Shown: positions 40,582 to 48,803 of the stretch, one piece after another
Numbering within the stretch: position 1 is the stretch's first letter
Layout: every line of letters starts with the position of its first letter
NCBI GenBank assembly: GCA_030619685.1
Contig: JAUXAX010000011.1
Location: forward strand, 1-52,842
Direction of reading: 5' to 3'
Source: Dehalococcoidia bacterium
GTDB lineage: Bacteria; Chloroflexota; Dehalococcoidia; SZUA-161
DNA: 52,842 bases
The notes under the pieces: model-generated
What the model saw: the letters and a program-made list of their open reading frames with translations, nothing else
Told to the model about the DNA's origin: nothing
Database searches by the model: none
Program-made: the position numbers and the translations under genes

Positions 40582-41115
40582 TTAGGACTTTACGCGTACT
40601 CTATAGTGGCAAACCTTTGCTGCAGTCTTCGTAGGGCAGTCGACCACCTCAACCCTAACAACTTGCTTCTTGGTGGCAGCTTCAATCATACGTCCCCCTA
40701 GTCGTGCCCCGCTGCCGCTAGAGCAACATTCAGGGAACTGCTCCGTTATCATTCCCAGCAGGAGAAGTGGGCAGTGGCAAAGTGGCTCGCCACCCTCCAC
40801 AATACAAGCTTCATAAATCAAGTCAAAAACATCTCCGTTCTGCTTGATGGTCCAGGGACCTAGAGGCGGGACCGTTCCCTTCAAGTATTCGAGGTAGTCG
40901 TCCCAGCTCATACCGGGTTGAATTCCCACGGCCCCCGCCATAGCTAAGTCCCCGCAAGTATCACACATCTTCGTTAGCATAACTTTCCTCCGCTTTGGGG
41001 GAAGCTTTCTGATCTCTTCGAGCAATGTAGTCACAATAGCTGGTAGCCACGTGCTGTACATCAAACCCTTTATCTCTTCAGAGATTTCCATGAATTGCTT
41101 TTGTTCCTCAGCCAT
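40582..41115 (-). CDS. Cys-rich protein of unknown function
   Basis: 177 residues from the ATG at 41115, with GGGAGG six bases upstream. Cysteines cluster in KMCDTCGDLAMAGAV, GEPLCHCPLLLLG, FPECCSSGSGARLGG and VDCPTKTAAKVCHYRVR, so metal or iron-sulfur binding is plausible. The N-terminal ~60 residues are helical and basic (LLEEIRKLPPKRRKVMLTKM). The ending resembles the C-terminal strand of some small ligand-binding or ATC-hydrolase-like domains, but not strongly enough to name it. It is encoded between a zinc alcohol dehydrogenase and the CoA-transferase pair, so it may belong to the same pathway. Confidence 0.65.
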   Translation of the reverse strand: MAEEQKQFMEISEEIKGLMYSTWLPAIVTTLLEEIRKLPPKRRKVMLTKMCDTCGDLAMAGAVGIQPGMSWDDYLEYLKGTVPPLGPWTIKQNGDVFDLIYEACIVEGGEPLCHCPLLLLGMITEQFPECCSSGSGARLGGRMIEAATKKQVVRVEVVDCPTKTAAKVCHYRVRVKS

Positions 41116-41213
41116 TTTTTCCTCCCTCAATTCAGTTGGGTCTTCCCAAGCTTGTGATCTAAATAGCGTCGTTGCCTACCTCTCTCGGTCAAAAGTGATT
41201 TGGGGCGAAAGCC

Positions 41214-42323
41214 TCAAAATGTGATTACACCACGTATAATCTTCCCCTCCAAGGTGTCTTTGATAGCGTCGTTAATCTGGTCCAGTGAGTAGCGGGCTGA
41301 AACCAGTTTGTCTAAAGGTAATTTGCCAGCCATAAACAGGTCAATGTAGCGAGGGATATCGATCTTGGGCCGTACACTGCCCATGACGCACCCCGTGATG
41401 GTCACTTCCTTCATGAAGCGCCAGGCCTCGATAGAGAATGTTGTCCCGATCGGCGCGAGTCCCAGAACTACCGCCATGCCACCCGGGCGAGCGTAAACAG
41501 AGTGAAATGCCTGGGTCATAACCTCTGGCTTGCCGATAGCTTCAAAGCTGTAGTCCACGCCGCCTCCACACTCCGCTGCTATCCTCACCACCGGGTCCTC
41601 ATTGGAGGCATTGACCAGTGTGGTTGCCCCAAACTGCCGGGCCATCTCAAGCTTGCTATCGAGCAGGTCCACAGCCACGATTGGGTGCGCACCCACAAGC
41701 TTCGCTGCCATGATTATAGTCAACCCTACACCCCCGCAACCGAAAACGGCCACACTGCTGCCAGCCTTCACCCGGGCCTTGTTGATCACTGCGCCGATTC
41801 CGGTAGATGCCCCACAGCCTAGAAGACAGACTACATCCAGAGGAGCATCGTTTCGCACCTTCACAGTTGCCGATTCCTCCACCACGGCATATTCGGCAAA
41901 GGATGCTTGGGCCATGAAATGACTCAATTCATCGCCGTTCTTCCTCTTCAGACGCTTGGTACCGTCCGCCATGGTGCCCATAAGCGCTGCTGTATGCGGG
42001 TCTGTTTCGCAGCTTGTAGGCACTCCCATCATGCAGGCCGGGCATTTACCGCAGTACGGGGCGACAGTGACCACTACCCTGTCTCCCGGCTGGACATCTG
42101 TTACGTTCTTGCCCACCTTCTCCACGATCCCAGCCCCCTCGTGACCCAACACTACAGGAGGTTGCGTCGCCAAATCGCCCTTGATGCAATGGAGATCGCT
42201 ATGGCATACTGCAGTTGCCACCAGTTTGACCAAGACCTCTTTGTCCTTGGGATCATCGAGCTCGACCTCTTCCACTACAAGAGGTGTATTCCACTGCTCC
42301 AGTATCGCGGCTCTCATCTTCAT
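41214..42323 (-). CDS. Zinc-dependent medium-chain alcohol dehydrogenase
   Basis: A 369-residue MDR alcohol dehydrogenase of the class III/NDMA-dependent type. The catalytic zinc ligands are in TAVCHSDLHCIKGDL, GHEGAGIVEKVG and GCGASTGIGAVINK. The structural-zinc cysteines are in PYCGKCPACMMGVPTSCETD. The NAD fold is VAVFGCGGVGLTIIMAAKLV with the Asp of IVAVDLLDSK, which favours NAD over NADP. ATG 42317 is an alternative start two codons in. It probably oxidises an alcohol produced or used by the flavoproteins encoded just upstream (44-base gap). The specific substrate is unknown. Confidence 0.93.
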   Translation of the reverse strand: MKMRAAILEQWNTPLVVEEVELDDPKDKEVLVKLVATAVCHSDLHCIKGDLATQPPVVLGHEGAGIVEKVGKNVTDVQPGDRVVVTVAPYCGKCPACMMGVPTSCETDPHTAALMGTMADGTKRLKRKNGDELSHFMAQASFAEYAVVEESATVKVRNDAPLDVVCLLGCGASTGIGAVINKARVKAGSSVAVFGCGGVGLTIIMAAKLVGAHPIVAVDLLDSKLEMARQFGATTLVNASNEDPVVRIAAECGGGVDYSFEAIGKPEVMTQAFHSVYARPGGMAVVLGLAPIGTTFSIEAWRFMKEVTITGCVMGSVRPKIDIPRYIDLFMAGKLPLDKLVSARYSLDQINDAIKDTLEGKIIRGVITF

Positions 42324-42367
42324 TTCTTCCTCCTATTGGCAGTCATAAACGTTTTTCTTCGCAACGT

Positions 42368-44005
42368 CTACTCGTACTCACCGAAATAGCCCTTCTTACG
42401 AGCTTCGGTGATGTACTCAGGCTCCTTCCACCACCTTTCGATCCCATAGTCCTCCGCTATAGTGTTTGCGGCAATATAGCTCGGGCCGAAGGTGACGAGC
42501 CCACCAGGATTAACGCTAGCCCCGCAAACGTAGAGGTTCTTTATCGGTGTACTGTGGCTAGAGCATTCATCGTTAGGCCTATTATATGCCATCTGGAATA
42601 TCTCATATGCTCCTTGCTTGATCGACCCTTGAGCCATGTTCAGATACTTGGTCGAGAAATCAAGCGGGGTCACAAAGTATGTCCAGAGTATTTTGTCTTT
42701 TGTCATGTTGGGAGCATATCTCTGCAAAGTAGCCAGGAACTTCTCTTCGTGCTCCTCCCTTACCCTACGGTCCCACCACTTTTCAGCGCCTTCCCTCAGG
42801 TTAAAAGGCGCCATCTCGGACATCGACCCGGTGTGCTTCCCACGAGGGGCTTGGCTCGGATCAAACATCGTAGGGAAGGCACAGTCGCAACTAACCGTTG
42901 ACGACAATTCACCTCGGTCTATCGCCTCCCAGTGAGTTATCAGGTCATCCGGGGTCTCATAGCCCAGGACGTACATGAAGCCCTTGTTGATATCCGGATT
43001 ATCGGCAGCAGCTGTGAAGTTAGGCAGCTCACCTAACGCTGCATGAAGTGAACACAGGCTCCATTTCTCCCAGTGCCAGTTCTTGACCTTGGTCGCAAAT
43101 TCCTCGGACAGGTGCTCCTCACCCACCAGTTGCAGAAAGGTCTGGTGAGGGTCTATGCTGCTAACTACAGCCTTCTCTGCCTCATACACGGTGCCGTTCT
43201 CTAGTTCTACTCCCTTCGCGGTCCCATCCTCCACTATGATTCGCTTAATCCTCACGCTGCCCCTGATATGCCCATGCCCCGGCTCCTGGATAACCCTGCA
43301 GATCGAATTGCTCAGTCTATGTGATCCCCCGAGGCAAAGCCTGGAGTTAACCGCCCTGTTCAACATGAGGGGAACGAGGAAACCAAGCCCACCATCGTCA
43401 TATTCCAGCCCCCAGTGACAGGCGAGATAGAGCATCAATGTCCTCACCCGTTCATTGTCGAAGTGTTCATAGACAATCTCCTTCGGGCTCTTGTGTTGAT
43501 ACTCTGATATCTCCCTGCCTATCTCGGTCTGCTGCAATGAAACGACCGCATCCAGGGTGGGCAACGGCTCTACATAGGTGCCGGGCGCGAGAAACTCGTC
43601 CATATAGGTCTTGAACTTATGATAGACCTCGCGGTAAGACTCCGCATCCTTGGAGGAGAACTTGGCTATGGAATCGCATGACCTGTCCACATCCGAGTAC
43701 AGACAGAGGCATTTGCCATCAGTGAAAGGCATCACTACCTGGAGGTCAGGGAAAATGTACCTACAGCGGTACTTCTCGAGTTCCAGGTCATCATAAACGG
43801 GGGCATAATCTACCATCATGTGATAGATGGCGTGAGTGTTATGATAGAAGCCACCCAGCGTTACCTCTTCGGTGGCAAGCCCACCCCCTACCTCGAAGTA
43901 CCTTTCCAGCACCAGCACCTTTTGTCCCGCTTTGCTCAAGTAGGCAGCCACAGTGAGCCCATTGGGCCCACCTCCTATAATGATAAAGTCATACTTTGTT
44001 TGCAT
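42368..44005 (-). CDS. Phytoene-dehydrogenase-like FAD oxidoreductase (1)
   Basis: 545 residues. The dinucleotide-binding N-terminus YDFIIIGGGPNGLTVAAYLS and VLVLERYFEVGGGLATEEVT match the phytoene desaturase/retinol saturase/PYROXD2 group. The C-terminal FAD segment is KNLYVCGASVNPGGLVTFGP. Such enzymes saturate or desaturate lipophilic substrates. The gene lies 51 bases after a paralogue on the same strand and 44 bases before the alcohol dehydrogenase. The pair may form a heteromer or act on successive bonds. No carotenoid synthase is near, so a carotenoid role is unlikely here (inference). Confidence 0.85.
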   Translation of the reverse strand: MQTKYDFIIIGGGPNGLTVAAYLSKAGQKVLVLERYFEVGGGLATEEVTLGGFYHNTHAIYHMMVDYAPVYDDLELEKYRCRYIFPDLQVVMPFTDGKCLCLYSDVDRSCDSIAKFSSKDAESYREVYHKFKTYMDEFLAPGTYVEPLPTLDAVVSLQQTEIGREISEYQHKSPKEIVYEHFDNERVRTLMLYLACHWGLEYDDGGLGFLVPLMLNRAVNSRLCLGGSHRLSNSICRVIQEPGHGHIRGSVRIKRIIVEDGTAKGVELENGTVYEAEKAVVSSIDPHQTFLQLVGEEHLSEEFATKVKNWHWEKWSLCSLHAALGELPNFTAAADNPDINKGFMYVLGYETPDDLITHWEAIDRGELSSTVSCDCAFPTMFDPSQAPRGKHTGSMSEMAPFNLREGAEKWWDRRVREEHEEKFLATLQRYAPNMTKDKILWTYFVTPLDFSTKYLNMAQGSIKQGAYEIFQMAYNRPNDECSSHSTPIKNLYVCGASVNPGGLVTFGPSYIAANTIAEDYGIERWWKEPEYITEARKKGYFGEYE

Positions 44006-44056
44006 CTGCTTCTCCTCGCAGTGTTAACTCTCACCGGCTCGCAATCTCATTGCCCC

Positions 44057-45730
44057 TTAGTAAAGGCGTCCCTCCCAGGGCTTCCACAGGTCGTGTTTCT
44101 GGGCAATCCTCTTGTAGCAGTTATAGCCAGCCCAACCCGTCAGCCCCAAGGAGTAGTGACACGAGCCCGCAGCCATCCAGAAGTCCTCGATCCCAGGAAT
44201 CTGGTACTGGGCGAATTCCGGTATGGGCCTCATCGCGCCCCACTGGCTGGGAGTGCCAGCGATCAAACCCCAGTTACCATCCAGGAAGTTGTCGCTTCTA
44301 TGCATAATGTCCCAGGGGGTATCTATGTTGGCAGCTATCACGTTGTCCCAGGTCATGTTCGGCGCGTACTTCTGCCACTCTTTGAGGAAGTGGTCAGGCG
44401 CTTCCTTCTTGATCTGCATCCATTCTTCCTCAGTTCTCCAACTGGCAGGGAAGGCCATTTCCTCCAGGAGAGAAACGTGTTTCCCTGGAGGAGCATAGCT
44501 CGGGTCCCATTTAGAGTCGGTGCCCTCCCAGAGATACAGCCTATCCGGCCATTGTCCCGGCCTGATGTGCTGATTATTGAAGCGGTACTCCCGGTCGAGG
44601 TACTCGATATCGGCATCACCCATGAATATCCAGCGGGCCTGACCACAATCGGGATTCCAAGCCTCTGCGTTATACTGCGGCAGCTCGTGGAAGGCGATAT
44701 GCCCCCAAAAGATGTTGCCCCTATCTGTCCTCAGCTTAGCGATCTTCCTGCGATACTCAGCGCCTTTAGGGCCTAAGTCCACGTCACGAAGATGCCTGGC
44801 GAGGGTCTGGGTAATCACTATAGAGGTGATCACCATCTTCCTGGCCTCTATCTGGGTGCCGTCGGCCAGCTTGATGCCACAGGCCCGGCCATTCTCCACC
44901 AGTATCTCGTCCACATCAGCCCCTACGAAGAATTGCCCCCCTTCTTCGCTCAGAGCTCTCTGAAGGGCATGGATAGCATTGTGAGTGCCACCCTCATATA
45001 CACCGCCACCGAAACCGAGTATCTGCGTGGGCACGGCGATCAATGCCACAGGAAGTGGAGGTATATCGTCAGGGTATACACCTTGGGAACCGAGCATTCT
45101 CAGGGCATGTGCCCTCAGCTCCTGGCTCTCGAAGAAGTCGCTGACAAACTCGGTTGCGCTCATAAACTGATGTCTGCGTTGAAGACCGGAGTTCGGGTCG
45201 CTGATTATGGCCTCAACCGGATCAAACTCGTCGGGGAGAGCGGGAGGGTTCCACAGGACCTGCATGGCCGCAAACCCCCACTCCCATACCTTGCCTTCCC
45301 CGAACCAAGCCAACACCTCGGCATCCGCCGGCGATATCCTCTCCACCTCTTTGATGTTTTTCTCCACGATGTCCTGCTGCGGAACCATCACCCCGGTTTC
45401 CTTGTCCCAAACTAGCGATCGATAAGAGACTATGCATCTTTCATCGGGAAACACCATCGAGCTGTTTACCGGGGGGAAAATGTAGTTTAGACCCCTTTCA
45501 TGGAGCTTGAAGTCCACGTTCGCCGGGCTCGCCCAGAACCCCGCACTGTGAGCACAGGGATTGCCACGGAAACCAGATATCGGCCGCGCCTCAGTGCAGC
45601 CCCCACCACCTAACTCACGTCTCTGCTCAAAAAGGCCTACGGTATAGCCGTTCCTCAGCATGTAATTGGCGGCTATGAGGCCCTGGTGTCCTCCTCCAAT
45701 CACCACCACGTCGAAACTTGCATCAGCCAC
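44057..45730 (-). CDS. Phytoene-dehydrogenase-like FAD oxidoreductase (2)
   Basis: 557 residues from the GTG at 45730, placed five bases after AAAGGAGG; the eleven codons further upstream cover that site and are not used. FAD-binding FDVVVIGGGHQGLIAANYML and YTVGLFEQRRELGGGGCTEA at the N-terminus; GIEDFWMAAGSCHYSLGLTG with WAGYNCYKRIA near the C-terminus. It belongs to the same broad family as the next gene, with moderate similarity, so the two are old paralogues. It is the first gene of the long minus-strand run (flavoproteins, alcohol dehydrogenase, Cys-rich protein, CoA-transferase), behind a recognisable promoter. Confidence 0.85.
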   Translation of the reverse strand: MADASFDVVVIGGGHQGLIAANYMLRNGYTVGLFEQRRELGGGGCTEARPISGFRGNPCAHSAGFWASPANVDFKLHERGLNYIFPPVNSSMVFPDERCIVSYRSLVWDKETGVMVPQQDIVEKNIKEVERISPADAEVLAWFGEGKVWEWGFAAMQVLWNPPALPDEFDPVEAIISDPNSGLQRRHQFMSATEFVSDFFESQELRAHALRMLGSQGVYPDDIPPLPVALIAVPTQILGFGGGVYEGGTHNAIHALQRALSEEGGQFFVGADVDEILVENGRACGIKLADGTQIEARKMVITSIVITQTLARHLRDVDLGPKGAEYRRKIAKLRTDRGNIFWGHIAFHELPQYNAEAWNPDCGQARWIFMGDADIEYLDREYRFNNQHIRPGQWPDRLYLWEGTDSKWDPSYAPPGKHVSLLEEMAFPASWRTEEEWMQIKKEAPDHFLKEWQKYAPNMTWDNVIAANIDTPWDIMHRSDNFLDGNWGLIAGTPSQWGAMRPIPEFAQYQIPGIEDFWMAAGSCHYSLGLTGWAGYNCYKRIAQKHDLWKPWEGRLY

Positions 45731-45766
45731 TTCCACCTCCTTTGATGAGCCGTAAGGTAACACACT

Positions 45767-45796
45767 ATTATGTCTTGTTCAAGCATTCATTGCCAA
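45767..45796 (-). promoter_or_regulatory. Promoter of the flavoprotein/alcohol-dehydrogenase operon
   Basis: On the minus strand TTGGCA (45791-45796), an 18-base spacer and CATAAT (45767-45772), about 35 bases before the GTG start. The ~200 bases beyond, up to the LuxR-type gene, show nothing else. Confidence 0.55.
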
Positions 45797-45993
45797 CTTT
45801 AGTTCACAACTTTGGTTCATGACTTTCTTTGGGGCTGCCTACACCGTTTCCCAACACTAAGCTGGTATGACAGCCGCTCCAGGAGAACCCATCATACAAA
45901 TGAGAGCCATTTCGTGAGGGCTTCAGAAGAGGATCAAGAAATGATCGTTTCAGGAGAGCGAAGATGCTGGATCCATTCGGTGCCAGACAGGGG

Positions 45994-46326
45994 TCAATCC
46001 TGTTCACGCTTTCGTTTGAGCAGTTCAGCTACCGTCTCTAGGGCTTCCGGGTCCAGGGACGACAACAAGTCTGCAAGCTCATCCAGAGAGTAGACTTCCC
46101 GAAGATCCAGGTACCCCCGGATGAAGGCCAGGATAACTGCCTGCGCCCTGTTGCGCGCTTTCAGCTTCTTGCATGCCTCGTGCAAGTAGCTCTTCACGGT
46201 GCTGGTGGATACACACAGTGTGTCGGCAATCTCTCTATTGACCAGCCCCCGAGCAACGAGGCCAAGCACCTGTCGCTCACTCTCCGTTAGCAAGGTGTCC
46301 TGCTGGTTGGAAAAGATGTCCGGCAT
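45994..46326 (-). CDS. Small LuxR-type helix-turn-helix regulator
   Basis: 110 residues from the ATG at 46326. Residues ~12-72 are a LuxR/GerE DNA-binding domain: LTESERQVLGLVARGLVNRE, then IADTLCVSTSTVKSYLHEAC with KKLKARNRAQAVILA. There is no receiver or ligand domain in front of it. Instead a helical tail of ~35 residues follows (LDELADLLSSLDPEALETVA). Free-standing domains of this kind can act with other partners or as modified response regulators. It is encoded upstream of the flavoprotein operon on the same strand, so it is a candidate regulator of that operon. Confidence 0.85.
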   Translation of the reverse strand: MPDIFSNQQDTLLTESERQVLGLVARGLVNREIADTLCVSTSTVKSYLHEACKKLKARNRAQAVILAFIRGYLDLREVYSLDELADLLSSLDPEALETVAELLKRKREQD

Positions 46327-46357
46327 AACCAAAAACTAGCAGAATAAGGTAGATATA

Positions 46358-46387
46358 ACTCTAGTACGCGGACAAGTTCTTTGTCAA
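46358..46387 (-). promoter_or_regulatory. Promoter of the LuxR-type gene with an inverted repeat
   Basis: On the minus strand TTGACA (46382-46387), an 18-base spacer and TAGAGT (46358-46363). GACAA-AGAAC-TTGTC overlaps the -35 box and could be an autoregulatory site. The remaining ~255 bases up to the methyltransferase stop (46388-46643) contain only a weak 62-codon minus-strand frame that I do not support. Confidence 0.5.
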
Positions 46388-46643
46388 GCTCACGTTTGTG
46401 CCTGGCTGCAGTATCCGTCGCAGGCATTGATCTGCCCCAAGCCCAGCGTGCTGGGGCTGCACTCGTCCGAAAGCTGGCAACACCGCTGGTCCCCAGCCCT
46501 TTCAATATCCAGCAGGCAGAACTCTGCAGCGGGTACCTTAAGCATCCTGCCTGGGTCTGTCAAACTGACTGCCACCAAACACTATGAGTTATTGCCAACA
46601 GAACCGAGTTTTGCTAACTCGAACCCCCGAGATGTATTGACGC

Positions 46644-47363
46644 CTAACCTGGTTTGACAGCAACGACGATCTCCCCGGGCAGACCAAACAACCTTACCCT
46701 TTCCTTCCATGCTATCTCGTACCCGGTTTCACCTACAGATTGCTCCACGTAGATAGGTCTGCAATCCAGATATTTCGGCCATTTCCTGTGTCCCCATTCG
46801 TAAAGCCTCAGTAATATGGATTCTCCGTTCTCTTTGGACATGCTGGCAACCCCAAGCCTACCCCTGAGCTTGAGCACTCTCCTTATTTCCTCGAGTACTC
46901 TTGGGATCTCAGGGGTATCAAAAAGCTCAAGGGTGAAGCTCATGAAGACAGCGTCGAAAGTGTTGTCACCATATGGCAGACTCGCAGCGTCACCCTGATA
47001 TAGCTCCACCCTATCCATCAGCCCAGCTTTATCCAGCTTTCTTCTCGCCACCCCCAGCATGCCCGACGAAATATCCACACCGTAGGCTTTGCCCATTTCG
47101 CCAACGGATTCTGCTATTCGCTTCAGGCAGTGCCCGGACCCGAAACCAATCTCCAGCACGGTTTCGCCCTCTTTGACAGAGAGACGTTCCAGAGCCATTT
47201 CCGCATACTTCCGTTCAAACGCAGCAAGGTAACCGTAGACCTTGCTTATGCGGTTGTAGAGCTGTTTGGCCTGCTCCTTGGTTCTGGGAACGCGAAGTAC
47301 GCCTGGAATCCCTGATCTGTTTTGCCTTTTCATCTCTGCTGGAAGCATTCTACCACTACGCAT
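46644..47363 (-). CDS. SAM-dependent class I methyltransferase (UbiE-like)
   Basis: 239 residues at most; ATG 47333 (MKRQNRSGIP) is an alternative start, and none has a good ribosome-binding site. The Rossmann-type methyltransferase core is VLEIGFGSGHCLKRIAESVG (SAM-binding motif I), KAYGVDISSGMLGVARRKLD (acidic residue for the ribose), and ASLPYGDNTFDAVFMSFTLE with IPRVLEEIRRVLKLRGRLGV. This fits the UbiE/small-molecule methyltransferase group. The substrate is unknown. It is a single gene, divergent from the repeat-protein gene. Confidence 0.85.
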   Translation of the reverse strand: MRSGRMLPAEMKRQNRSGIPGVLRVPRTKEQAKQLYNRISKVYGYLAAFERKYAEMALERLSVKEGETVLEIGFGSGHCLKRIAESVGEMGKAYGVDISSGMLGVARRKLDKAGLMDRVELYQGDAASLPYGDNTFDAVFMSFTLELFDTPEIPRVLEEIRRVLKLRGRLGVASMSKENGESILLRLYEWGHRKWPKYLDCRPIYVEQSVGETGYEIAWKERVRLFGLPGEIVVAVKPG

Positions 47364-47752
47364 GAGCCCAACACAAGGAATGAATCAGGAGCAAGACAAT
47401 GCAATTGGCCACGTCAAAGCCCCAGGGACTTGCTGGTGAATACCGCATATACGTTTGACATTCCTGGCGATTTCTGATATAAGACCTACACTTCGTATAT
47501 CGAAGATTGATCATCGCGACCAACTGAGAGAATCTCAAAAGCTGCCAGTTCCTGGAAACCTTAACGAGGGTTGTCAGCGGGCAGGAACGGACCTCCGAGC
47601 AGAACGTAACAAGTCCTTGACTTTTCTTCTCATGACTTTGTGACTTCTCAGGGAGTGCTTTCCATGCTTGGAGGATGGACGAAGGGGGTGATCCCATGTG
47701 ACGAGATGTTGTCGTCTCGGCTAGGAAATTAAGGCACGAAGGAGGTAGAATC
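47364..47752. other. Leader and intergenic region before the 22-residue-repeat gene
   Basis: 389 bases without a supported gene. It holds the promoter at 47455-47483 and then a leader of about 265 bases. The leader has a small hairpin CTTCG-TATAT-CGAAG at the likely transcript start and a second CGAGA...TCTCG hairpin near 47703-47721. A very strong GAAGGAGGT ribosome-binding site sits just before 47753. The long leader suggests post-transcriptional control, but I recognise no riboswitch. Confidence 0.5.
47455..47483 (+). promoter_or_regulatory. Strong promoter of the 22-residue-repeat gene
   Basis: A perfect TTGACA (47455-47460), a 17-base spacer and TATAAG (47478-47483). One of the best promoters in the window. 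The gene is the only one downstream with a strong ribosome-binding site, so it may be highly expressed alone. Confidence 0.8.
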
Positions 47753-48571
47753 ATGGCATTGGGAGATCTAGGCAAGAAAGTCAGTGAGGCGTTGTCTCAA
47801 ACGATAAAGGGTGTAGGAGATGTTGGGAAAAGTGCGATGGAGGTTGCCCAGAGCAGTCTGTCGGAAGGCCTTCGTGGCGTCAGAAATGTGGTCACGGAGG
47901 CGTCTGGGCTGGCAGGTGACACCGTAGCGGGTGCGATTCAGGCGGCTAGCCAGGTTGGTGCTGAACTTGGCACCACGGCTAAGGGAGCTGTGATCGGTAC
48001 CATACGGGGCGTAGGTGAGGTCACCACGGTGACAACGGGTGTAATAAGCGATACCATCCGGGCAGCCATAAAGGGCACCAGCGAAGTGGGTGGCGATGTT
48101 GCAAAGGTAGCGCAGGGTGCTGCTGAGGGTGCGGTGTCAGCCGCTAAGAGCGTTGGCCTGGGACTGGAGGATGCTGCTTTCAGCGTTGCCAGAGGAGCGA
48201 TCCAGGGCGCAAGGGATACCGGTGGGGACCTGGCATCAGTAGCAAAGGATACGATTCAAGGAACTATCAGAGGTGCCAACGAGACCGGTGGCGACGTGAT
48301 GGAAACGATCTTTGGCACAGCGCGCGGGACCATAAAAGGCACAGCGGAGGTTGGTGGTGACTTGGCCTCAGTGGCGCGGAATGCAGTCGAGGGAGCTATT
48401 GAGGGCGCAAAAGGAGTTGCAGTGAATTCAGAGGAGGCAGCATCCGCAGCTGCTTCCGGAGCGGTGGAGGCAGCAAAGGAAATCAGTGAATCCGCTGTCA
48501 AAACCGTCACTGACGCCGTCTCCGGGACAATCTCTGGAGTCAAAGTAGTGATCAAGTCTCCCTTTAAATAG
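47753..48571 (+). CDS. Protein made of eleven tandem 22-residue repeats (amphipathic-helix type)
   Basis: 272 residues = a 17-residue cap, eleven 22-residue units without a single insertion or deletion (residues 18-259), and a 13-residue end that starts like a twelfth unit. Units begin I/V/L-x-G/A-A/V/T and end G/A-A/T; the most regular ones (residues 106-127, 150-215) share xxGGDLASVAKxxxxGxI. Composition is Gly/Ala/Val/Thr with alternating Lys/Arg and Asp/Glu, no Cys or Trp, and no signal peptide or membrane segment. A 22-residue period (2 x 11) is the hallmark of long amphipathic 11/3 helices in apolipoproteins, synucleins, LEA and lipid-droplet proteins. Surface binding to membranes, storage granules or stress protection is likely, but not shown. 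I know no named family for it. Confidence 0.88.
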   Translation: MALGDLGKKVSEALSQTIKGVGDVGKSAMEVAQSSLSEGLRGVRNVVTEASGLAGDTVAGAIQAASQVGAELGTTAKGAVIGTIRGVGEVTTVTTGVISDTIRAAIKGTSEVGGDVAKVAQGAAEGAVSAAKSVGLGLEDAAFSVARGAIQGARDTGGDLASVAKDTIQGTIRGANETGGDVMETIFGTARGTIKGTAEVGGDLASVARNAVEGAIEGAKGVAVNSEEAASAAASGAVEAAKEISESAVKTVTDAVSGTISGVKVVIKSPFK

Positions 48572-48803
48572 GAAGGGGATACAAGCTCTTGTGGCGACCA
48601 GCTAGCCCGCTGCATTAGAAGAGGGCGCTAGTGCGCCGCGTCGATTCTGCTTGTCAGCGGGTTATGGTGCTTCGGCGGGGACGCGCTATGGAGTTGCACA
48701 GGGGGCGGACATTCTTGACGTCTGCTCCCTGATGTCTTGTGCGTATACTGGTACACGCGATTCGTAGTCCAGACCTCGCCGGCCGCAGAACTCAAAGCAG
48801 GCA

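Noticed and set aside
46390..46578. 62-codon minus-strand frame with several cysteines
   Set aside because: No ribosome-binding site, no known motif and an overlap with another open frame; probably chance.
47356..47775. 139-codon minus-strand frame upstream of the repeat-protein gene
   Set aside because: It covers the strong plus-strand promoter, leader and ribosome-binding site, and its composition is not protein-like.
47753..48571. The 66-bp periodicity of the repeat gene considered as a CRISPR or satellite array
   Set aside because: The DNA repeats are not near-identical, there are no constant spacers, and the period is exactly 22 codons in an open frame. It is a protein repeat.
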